Below are positions 1-4,560 of a stretch of DNA of 6,094 nucleotides, one piece after another; position 1 is the stretch's first letter, and each line of letters starts with the position of its first letter. Under the pieces are notes generated by a model that was given only the letters and a program-made list of their open reading frames with translations, did no database searches and was not told the origin of the DNA. Made by a program: the position numbers and the translations under genes. The stretch lies in NCBI GenBank assembly GCA_037147415.1, contig JBAWVF010000215.1, positions 1-6,094 on the forward strand. Direction: 5' to 3'. This DNA comes from BOG-933 sp037147415 (GTDB lineage Bacteria; Pseudomonadota; Alphaproteobacteria; Azospirillales; Azospirillaceae).

Positions 1-36
1 TTCTGGAAAATACTATATCTAGTGGGTGTGTGCGTC

Positions 37-101
37 AAGCCGATAGGCATGGTATGAGTGAAAAACCAGTCACCCGAGAGTAATTCTGATGCCTAGCGCT
101 T
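37..101. repeat. Imperfect inverted repeat upstream of argB
   Basis: The left arm AAGCCGATAGGCAT (37-50) matches the reverse complement of ATGCCTAGCGCTT (89-101), which is AAGCGCTAGGCAT. Four and seven bases match exactly around a short mismatch. The arms are separated by 38 bases, so this could form a long-loop stem or mark two copies of a short repeat in opposite orientation. The words AAGCCGA and AGGCAT also occur in the tandem repeat at 6041-6094, which favours a dispersed repeat over a local regulatory stem. Function is unknown. Confidence 0.4.
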
Positions 102-125
102 CATTCCCCCTGACATCAAATCTCA

Positions 126-154
126 TTGGCAAAGCGGGAAGGCTCGGGTAAAAG
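126..154 (+). promoter_or_regulatory. Candidate argB promoter (TTGGCA-17-TAAAAG)
   Basis: A -35-like TTGGCA (126-131, five of six consensus bases) and a -10-like TAAAAG (149-154, four of six) are 17 bases apart. Transcription would then start at about 160-162, essentially at the argB ATG, giving a leaderless message. That would fit the lack of a well-placed Shine-Dalgarno: the best one, GGGAAGG at 136-142, lies 18 bases from the ATG, too far. This is pattern matching only. A promoter further upstream with a normal leader is equally possible. Confidence 0.28.
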
Positions 155-160
155 AGCGTC

Positions 161-1084
161 ATGACCGAATCCAAACAGACTTCGCCGGAGCCGACCTCGC
201 GCGACGAGTGGTTGGCCAAGGCCCGAACCCTCTCCGAAGCGCTGCCCTACATGCGCCGCTATGCCGGCCGCACGTTCGTCATTAAATATGGCGGTCACGC
301 CATGGGTGACGAGGAACTGGGCTTATGCTTCGCCCGCGACATCGTGCTGCTGAAGCAGGTCGGGATCAATCCGGTGGTGGTCCATGGCGGCGGCCCGCAA
401 ATCGGCAACATGCTGAAGCGCTTGCAAATCAAGAGCGAATTCGTGGACGGCCTGCGCGTCACCGACCGGGAAACCGTCGAGATCGCCGAGATGGTGCTGT
501 CGGGCTCGATCAACAAACAGATCGTGTCGATGATTCACGAAGCCGGGGGCCGGGCGGTCGGCTTGTCGGGCAAGGATGCCCAACTGATCCAGGCGCGTAA
601 ATTGCGGCGGACCAAGCGCGACGAAGACAGCAATATCGAGAAAATCCTCGACCTCGGTTTTGTCGGCGAGCCGTACCACATCAATCCCGATATCCTGGAG
701 ACCTTTGAACAATCGGACATTATTCCGGTGATTGCCCCGATCGGGGTCGGCAAGGGCGGCGAGACCTATAACATCAATGCCGATACTGCGGCCGGGGCGA
801 TTGCCGGCGCACTTCAGGCCTGCCGGTTCTTCCTGCTGACCGATGTTGCCGGGGTGCTCGACAAGGACAAGGCGCTGATTCCGTCCATGACGGTCGAGCA
901 GGCGCGGGCACTGATCACCGACGGCACCGCCTCGGGCGGCATGATTCCCAAGATCGAAACCTGCGTCGCCGCGGTCGAGCAAGGGGTTGATGCTGCGGTT
1001 GTACTCGACGGCCGGGTGCCTCATGCCCTGCTACTGGAAATCTTCACCGAAGGCGGCGCCGGAACTCTGATCCGGCGGGAGTGA
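161..1084 (+). CDS. argB: Acetylglutamate kinase (N-acetyl-L-glutamate 5-phosphotransferase)
   Basis: This cytosolic enzyme of the amino acid kinase family phosphorylates N-acetylglutamate with ATP, the second step of arginine synthesis. The 307 residues are full length. Visible motifs are KYGGHAM at 42-48 with the phosphate-binding lysine K42, HGGGPQ at 75-80, GLRVTD at 98-102 for substrate binding, GLSGKD at 134-139, YNINADTAAG at 203-212, LLTDVAGV at 225-232 and GGMIPKIE at 259-266. The C-terminus has the usual GTLI. Residues 13-40 (SRDEWLAKARTLSEALPYMRRY region) form the N-terminal helix that marks the arginine-inhibited hexameric type, as in Pseudomonas aeruginosa, so feedback inhibition by arginine is predicted. 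The ATG at 161 is chosen because it retains this helix and an in-frame stop lies just upstream. The Shine-Dalgarno is poor. The gene stands alone and converges on the STAS gene. Confidence 0.97.
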   Translation: MTESKQTSPEPTSRDEWLAKARTLSEALPYMRRYAGRTFVIKYGGHAMGDEELGLCFARDIVLLKQVGINPVVVHGGGPQIGNMLKRLQIKSEFVDGLRVTDRETVEIAEMVLSGSINKQIVSMIHEAGGRAVGLSGKDAQLIQARKLRRTKRDEDSNIEKILDLGFVGEPYHINPDILETFEQSDIIPVIAPIGVGKGGETYNINADTAAGAIAGALQACRFFLLTDVAGVLDKDKALIPSMTVEQARALITDGTASGGMIPKIETCVAAVEQGVDAAVVLDGRVPHALLLEIFTEGGAGTLIRRE

Positions 1085-1100
1085 CGGACAACGCGGTTTT

Positions 1101-1418
1101 TCACGAAGCCGGCGCTTTGGGGGAAAACCACTGAAGGAACTTCGTGGCGGCGAACACGCGCGCCACTTGGCCTTGCGGACTTTCCAGAACCATGGTTCCC
1201 CCGCTTTCGCGCAGGGTCTCGCCGAGAATCAGCAGCATGCCGAGCCCCGCCGAATCGATGAAGCTGAGTGCCGATAGATCGATATTCACCCGCGCAACAC
1301 GATTGGAACCGACATAGCGGGAGATTCGTTTCATCTCGACATGGTCGTTAAAGGTCATACGTTCGGAGAAGCGGAGCCGCATCGCGGATCCGGTCTCGAT
1401 GGTTTCGCTGCACTTCAT
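1101..1418 (-). CDS. STAS-domain protein (anti-sigma factor antagonist-like)
   Basis: This 105-residue protein is essentially one STAS domain. The signature is at residues 46-63, IDLSALSFIDSAGLGMLL, with Ser56 in the position that SpoIIAA-type antagonists have phosphorylated by a partner kinase. Such proteins act in the cytoplasm by binding an anti-sigma factor or kinase, and some regulate other signalling modules. No kinase, phosphatase or sigma factor is encoded nearby, so the partner cannot be named. The reading frame is open back to an ATG at 1526, but the ATG at 1418 is chosen: it has a strong AGGGAGAGG ribosome site (minus strand, within 1424-1432) about five bases upstream, and translation from 1526 would add residues outside the domain. 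The gene lies 233 bp past guaA and probably has its own promoter. Its stop is 16 bp from that of argB on the opposite strand. Confidence 0.85.
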   Translation of the reverse strand: MKCSETIETGSAMRLRFSERMTFNDHVEMKRISRYVGSNRVARVNIDLSALSFIDSAGLGMLLILGETLRESGGTMVLESPQGQVARVFAATKFLQWFSPKAPAS

Positions 1419-1435
1419 GGCCGCCTCTCCCTGTT

Positions 1436-1455
1436 CACCGGTCATTCCGCCGGTG
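1436..1455. repeat. GC-rich hairpin upstream of the STAS gene
   Basis: CACCGG (1436-1441) and CCGGTG (1450-1455) form a perfect 6-bp stem around an 8-base loop. On the plus strand the stem is followed by TTTT and, after GCC, another TTTT, so it could act as a weak terminator for plus-strand transcripts running past argB. On the minus strand it lies in the leader of the STAS message, immediately before its ribosome site, where it could affect initiation. Neither role is shown, and the stem is short. Confidence 0.3.
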
Positions 1456-1546
1456 TTTTGCCTTTTAGAGTAATCGGAAAAACCGGTTAATGTGAGAGCC
1501 GCTATCCTCACCTCTCCGTACCACACAAATCAAGCGTGGATTGCGA

Positions 1547-1559
1547 TTACACAATGTAA
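1547..1559. promoter_or_regulatory. Perfect dyad TTACA-CAA-TGTAA, possible operator
   Basis: TTACACAATGTAA has perfect 5-bp arms around a 3-base centre. It lies in the AT-rich gap between guaA and the STAS gene, just downstream of a candidate -10 element at 1563-1568 on the minus strand. This is where a repressor site for the STAS gene would be expected. I cannot assign it to a known regulator. In an AT-rich stretch a dyad of this size can also arise by chance. Confidence 0.25.
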
Positions 1560-1562
1560 ATT

Positions 1563-1592
1563 ACCATACCCCCTTAGCCCGCTGTTATGCAA
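1563..1592 (-). promoter_or_regulatory. Candidate promoter for the STAS gene
   Basis: On the minus strand TTGCAT (1592-1587) and TATGGT (1568-1563) are separated by 18 bases, each four of six to the sigma-70 consensus. The predicted start is near 1556, leaving a leader of about 140 bases. The separate promoter is suggested mainly by the 233-bp gap after guaA and its higher A+T. The match is weak, and an alternative sigma factor could use other bases in this gap. Confidence 0.25.
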
Positions 1593-1651
1593 TTAACGCA
1601 AATCTTAACTGAGCACATCAGAGCAATGTTGCGGCGCACCAATTACGGTTA

Positions 1652-3202
1652 TCATTCCCATTCAATAGTACCGGGGGGCTTACTGGTAATATCATAGGTA
1701 ACGCGGTTAATACCGCGGACTTCGTTAATAATACGGGTTGCGGTCCCCGCCAGAAAATCATGATCGAAGCGGTAATAGTCGGCAGTCATGCCGTCGGTGC
1801 CGGTGACGGCGCGCAACGCCAATACATAATCATAGGTACGGCCATCGCCCATCACGCCGACCGAGCGCACCGGCAGCAGCACGGCGAACGCTTGCCAGAT
1901 CGCGTCGTAAAGTCCGGCGTTGCGGATTTCCTCCAGATAGATGCGGTCGGCGCGGCGCAGCAAATCGAGCTTTTCCGGAGTGACTTCGCCGGGAATACGG
2001 ATGGCCAGCCCCGGCCCGGGGAACGGGTGGCGCCCGACGAACGCTTCGGGCAGGCCCAGCTCGCGCCCAAGCTTGCGCACCTCGTCCTTGAACAGTTCGC
2101 GCAGCGGCTCGACCAGCTTCAGCTTCATCCGTTCCGGTAAGCCGCCGACATTGTGGTGCGACTTGATGGTGACGCTGGGACCGCCGGTCACCGACACCGA
2201 CTCGATGACGTCGGGATAAAGCGTGCCCTGGGCCAGAAACTCGGCGCCTTCGATCTTCTTGGCCTCGGCGTCGAAGATATCGATGAAGGTGGCGCCGATG
2301 ATCTTGCGCTTGCGCTCCGGGTCGGTGACCCCGGCCAATCGGCCGAGAAACAGCTCCGCCGCCTCGGCATGAATCAACGGAATATTGTAATGGTCGCGGA
2401 ACAGAGTGACCACCTCGTCGGCTTCGCCCATCCGCATCAGCCCGGTATCGACGAAGATGCAGGTCAGCTGCTCGCCGATCGCCTCGTGAATCAGGACCGC
2501 GGCGACCGCGCTGTCGACTCCGCCCGACAAGCCGCACACCACCCGGCCCGTGCCGACCTGCGCCCGAATTCGGGCGATGGCGTGCTCGCGGAACGCCGCC
2601 ATGGTCCAGTCGCCGCGACAGCCGGCCACATGATTAACGAAATTAGTCAATAACTGCGCACCATGGGGGGTGTGAACCACCTCGGGATGAAACTGGACGC
2701 CATAAATATGGCGGGTATCGTCGGCAATCGCGGCGAAAGGGGCGCCTTCGCTGTCCGCAACCACCCGAAAGCCCGGCGGTAGCGCGGTCACCCGGTCGCC
2801 ATGGCTCATCCAAACCTGCTCGCGCGCGCCGACCTGCCAAACCCCTTCGAACAGCGCGCAGGTCTCGCGGATTTCCAGAAAGGCACGGCCGAACTCGCGG
2901 TGATCGCTGCCCTCGACCCGGCCACCTAATTGATGGCACAAGGTTTGCTGGCCGTAGCAGATACCGAGCACCGGCACTTTGAGTTCAAACACGGCTTCGG
3001 GTGCGCGCGGCGCGCCTTCGTCCATCACTGAAGCCGGGCTGCCCGACAGAATCACGCCTTTGGGTGCGAAGGCTTGAATCCGCTCGGCGCTCAGGGTGAA
3101 CGGGTGGATTTCGCAATAGACCCCGCTCTCGCGGACCCGACGGGCGATAAGCTGGGTCACTTGTGACCCGAAATCGAGAATGAGGATACGATCGCTTGAC
3201 AT
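1652..3202 (-). CDS. guaA: GMP synthase (glutamine-hydrolysing)
   Basis: GuaA converts XMP to GMP using ATP and ammonia released from glutamine, the last step of guanine nucleotide synthesis. The 516-residue protein is close to the usual 525. It begins with a class I glutamine amidotransferase domain (about 1-195) with nucleophile Cys82 in GICYGQQ and the His172/Glu174 pair in GVQFHPEV. The ATP pyrophosphatase domain follows with the P-loop SGGVDS at 226-231. The C-terminal dimerisation domain (about 395-516) contains RHPFPGPGLA and ends in the characteristic GTIEWE. All catalytic residues are present. The ATG at 3202 is chosen because family members start MS-x-RILILDFGSQ. An in-frame ATG at 3235, two bases after the GNAT stop and with GGGG upstream, would add 11 residues of no family likeness but cannot be excluded. 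Its position suggests co-transcription with the upstream GNAT gene. Confidence 0.97.
   Translation of the reverse strand: MSSDRILILDFGSQVTQLIARRVRESGVYCEIHPFTLSAERIQAFAPKGVILSGSPASVMDEGAPRAPEAVFELKVPVLGICYGQQTLCHQLGGRVEGSDHREFGRAFLEIRETCALFEGVWQVGAREQVWMSHGDRVTALPPGFRVVADSEGAPFAAIADDTRHIYGVQFHPEVVHTPHGAQLLTNFVNHVAGCRGDWTMAAFREHAIARIRAQVGTGRVVCGLSGGVDSAVAAVLIHEAIGEQLTCIFVDTGLMRMGEADEVVTLFRDHYNIPLIHAEAAELFLGRLAGVTDPERKRKIIGATFIDIFDAEAKKIEGAEFLAQGTLYPDVIESVSVTGGPSVTIKSHHNVGGLPERMKLKLVEPLRELFKDEVRKLGRELGLPEAFVGRHPFPGPGLAIRIPGEVTPEKLDLLRRADRIYLEEIRNAGLYDAIWQAFAVLLPVRSVGVMGDGRTYDYVLALRAVTGTDGMTADYYRFDHDFLAGTATRIINEVRGINRVTYDITSKPPGTIEWE
1702..1717. repeat. Perfect hairpin inside the 3' end of guaA
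   Basis: CGCGGTTAATACCGCG has perfect 6-bp arms (1702-1707 and 1712-1717) around TAAT. It falls in the conserved RGINRV-coding part of guaA, so protein constraint may explain it in part. No U-run follows on either strand, so it is not an intrinsic terminator. It could stabilise the 3' end of the message. No role is shown. Confidence 0.35.
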
Positions 3203-3237
3203 GGCACCGGGTCCGGACTGCAACGGGAGGCCCATTG

Positions 3238-3789
3238 CTACCCCGGGGACGGGTTCACCGGCAAGCGTGCCAACACGGTCAGATCACGCCAACCATAAGC
3301 GATTTCGGGCAGCAGGGTTTTAGCCAGGTAAATTGTCTGCTCGCCGATCCACTCGCCCCCCATCCGCTCGTAAAACCAGCGGGCCTGATTGTCGCGCAGC
3401 ACCCGAACCAATGCCGAGGAATACCCGCGCCCGACCAATTCGCCCGCCATCGCCGCCAGCAAGCGCCGACCGAGTCCACGCCCCCGCCCCCCGTCGAGCA
3501 GGTAAAGCGTATAAAATTCGCCCTCGAAATCGGAAAACCGAGTGCGCTGCACCCCGCAACTGCCGAATCCGACAATGCCCCGCGGCGGGTCGACCGCCAC
3601 GAACACGCCGTTGGCTCCCTCTTCGGTTTGCGTCAGTTCGGTATACCAGCGCAAAGTCGATTTCCGCACCGACAGCCCGACCAGATAATCATCGGGGATC
3701 AGCCCCGGATAGGTCGAGCGCCAGCTTTCGACAAAAACACCGGCAATGTCGGCCGCATCGGCACTGTGCGCCCGCCGGATCAGCACCAT
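3238..3789 (-). CDS. GNAT family N-acetyltransferase
   Basis: This 183-residue cytosolic protein has the fold signature of GNAT acetyltransferases, which move an acetyl group from acetyl-CoA to an amine. The acetyl-CoA-binding motif A is at 102-107, R-G-R-G-L-G, after the strand EFYTLYLLDGG (91-101). Motif B is around 134-145 (N134, then ARWFYERMGG). The start, MVLIRRAHSADAADIAGV, is typical of the family. The substrate cannot be told from sequence. The ATG at 3789 lies inside the end of the upstream MNT gene with a 10-nt overlap, and AGGAAGG sits nine bases before it, so translation is probably coupled. guaA follows at once. The first bases of this gene repeat those at the start of the HEPN gene, which suggests that the gene once followed rsmB directly. 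Confidence 0.9.
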   Translation of the reverse strand: MVLIRRAHSADAADIAGVFVESWRSTYPGLIPDDYLVGLSVRKSTLRWYTELTQTEEGANGVFVAVDPPRGIVGFGSCGVQRTRFSDFEGEFYTLYLLDGGRGRGLGRRLLAAMAGELVGRGYSSALVRVLRDNQARWFYERMGGEWIGEQTIYLAKTLLPEIAYGWRDLTVLARLPVNPSPG

Positions 3790-3794
3790 CGGGT
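3780..3794. repeat. Direct repeat flanking the HEPN/MNT pair, copy at the GNAT start
   Basis: TCAGCACCATCGGGT spans the GNAT start codon. Its first ten bases and last four bases are identical to 4547-4560, which lack only the central C. The two copies are 767 bases apart and bracket the HEPN and MNT genes. They could be a target duplication or a recombination scar. Part of the match comes from both proteins starting M-V-L, so chance is not excluded. Confidence 0.5.
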
Positions 3795-4121
3795 GCGGCC
3801 TTCCTGCAACTTCACATAGGCCCGCTCAATCTCGGCGCGAAAACTATCGGGAATCCGTGCCCAATCCAGAATATCGACCCGGATCGGCAGATTGCTGTCA
3901 ATAAAAGCCGATTTCAAGCGGGCAAGCCCGGCCGTCTCTTCGGCCGGACCGGCAGGATTGACGATCACCAGATCAAGATCGCTGACCTCGTCCGCCGTCC
4001 CGGTCACCCGACTACCGAAGGCCCTTACTTCAGCATCGGGAACAAGACGATGCAAAAGCTCCCGAACCATTTTCAGATACCGTTCCGGCAAGTCGAGCGC
4101 GGAGCTATTCAGCTGAGGCAT
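3780..4121 (-). CDS. Minimal nucleotidyltransferase (MNT), putative antitoxin of a HEPN/MNT pair
   Basis: This 113-residue protein belongs to the DNA polymerase beta-like MNT superfamily. The metal-binding motif is intact: G36-S37, ten residues, then D48-L-D50, with the third acid D83 in RVDILDW. In the HepT/MntA system of Shewanella the MNT partner transfers AMP units to a tyrosine of the HEPN toxin and so silences it; the same role is inferred here. The HI0073/HI0074 pair of Haemophilus has a similar make-up. The ATG at 4121 lies 6 bp after the HEPN stop, with GGAGG 11 bases upstream inside the end of that gene. The last residues, RTRWC, are read from a sequence repeated at the HEPN start, so the native C-terminus may have been altered. 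Enzymatic activity is likely from the motif; the antitoxin role is an inference from the pairing. Confidence 0.88.
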   Translation of the reverse strand: MPQLNSSALDLPERYLKMVRELLHRLVPDAEVRAFGSRVTGTADEVSDLDLVIVNPAGPAEETAGLARLKSAFIDSNLPIRVDILDWARIPDSFRAEIERAYVKLQEGRTRWC

Positions 4122-4127
4122 GGCCGT

Positions 4128-4556
4128 TCACGCCTCCACACCGAACCGGGTGCGCAAAACCTGCTCGACCGCTTTTACATCCTCCAGAAAAGCGGGGAGC
4201 AACAGCAAAGTTTCCTTGGCGAAATGCTCGCCATACTCATGCGCCGTGCTGTTGCGGTTGTCACGATAGGCAAACCAAGGCTCGACCCGGCTCGGCTCAA
4301 TCAGCCCGTGTTGTGCCGATAGGCGCAGAACTTCCCTCGCGGTCATCGCTTCCAGTGCTCTCCGGCCAAGATCGAATTCCCGCAACGCACGGCGCAAAAG
4401 CTTCAGCGTCGTTTCTTGCGCCAATTCATAATTCTTGACGATGGCCGAGCGAAACACCTCCCGCTCGACGCTGTTCGGCTCGGCCTTCCGGTACAGCACC
4501 AGCGCCGAATCAAGAGTATTAACGCAGCGATGCAGATGGTCGGTGTTCAGCACCAT
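4128..4556 (-). CDS. HEPN-domain protein, HI0074-like 'nucleotidyltransferase substrate-binding' family; putative RNase toxin
   Basis: This 142-residue, mostly helical protein matches the HI0074-type family that is usually found beside an MNT gene. The HEPN active-site pattern is complete: R101, four residues, H106, E107, Y108, within WFAYRDNRNSTAHEYGE (94-110). In related HEPN toxins the Arg and His cleave RNA, and the Tyr two places after His is where the MNT partner attaches AMP. The intact motif suggests a functional toxin rather than a decayed copy. The ATG at 4556 is 4 bp after the rsmB stop, with GGGG seven bases upstream lying in the last rsmB codons, so the two genes are probably translationally coupled. 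GC in 4141-4440 is 171 of 300 by hand count, lower than rsmB. An older view of this family as a passive substrate-binding subunit remains possible. Confidence 0.88.
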   Translation of the reverse strand: MVLNTDHLHRCVNTLDSALVLYRKAEPNSVEREVFRSAIVKNYELAQETTLKLLRRALREFDLGRRALEAMTAREVLRLSAQHGLIEPSRVEPWFAYRDNRNSTAHEYGEHFAKETLLLLPAFLEDVKAVEQVLRTRFGVEA

Positions 4557-4560
4557 GGGT
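4547..4560. repeat. Direct repeat flanking the HEPN/MNT pair, copy at the HEPN start
   Basis: TCAGCACCATGGGT spans the HEPN start codon and part of the gap to rsmB. It matches 3780-3794 in 14 of 15 positions, with a single-base gap. Joining rsmB to the second copy would place the GNAT ATG exactly where the HEPN ATG is now, behind the same GGGG ribosome site. This is what an ancestral rsmB-GNAT-guaA operon would look like. Confidence 0.5.

Larger units (their letters stand above)
1..160. other. Non-coding leader region upstream of argB
   Basis: No convincing gene is present. The plus-strand frames are closed by stops within about 25 codons, and the frame leading into argB has a TAA at 149-151, so argB cannot be extended upstream. 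The stretch holds an imperfect inverted repeat (37-50 with 89-101) and a weak promoter candidate (126-154). Around 1-20 it is visibly richer in A and T than the genes. A short open stretch from base 1 to a stop at 55-57 could be the end of a gene outside the window, but it resembles nothing I know. Confidence 0.6.

Noticed and set aside
1..57. Partial gene entering from the left edge
   Set aside because: Only 18 codons are open before a stop, and the residues match no family I know, so it cannot be supported.
323..1024. Minus-strand open frame of 233 codons inside argB
   Set aside because: It is antisense to a fully conserved argB and shows no recognisable domain.
1436..1463. Intrinsic terminator for argB
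   Set aside because: The stem has only 6 bp, the T-run is four bases, and it lies about 350 bp past the argB stop, so it is listed only as a hairpin.
1419..1526. Longer STAS protein starting at 1526
   Set aside because: The extra 36 residues have no domain character, and the ATG at 1418 has a much better ribosome site.
3203..3235. guaA starting at the ATG at 3235
   Set aside because: It is not excluded, since GGGG precedes it, but the added 11 residues do not fit the family, whose proteins start at the position of 3202.
3333..4322. Long plus-strand open frame of 329 codons opposite GNAT, MNT and HEPN
   Set aside because: It runs antisense to three genes with clear family motifs and its product is rich in Arg, Pro and Ser, as expected for a shadow frame in GC-rich DNA.
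3238..4556. Three-gene toxin system including a TacT-like GNAT toxin
   Set aside because: The GNAT protein lacks a ribbon-helix-helix antitoxin partner, and the flanking repeats suggest it belongs to the older operon.
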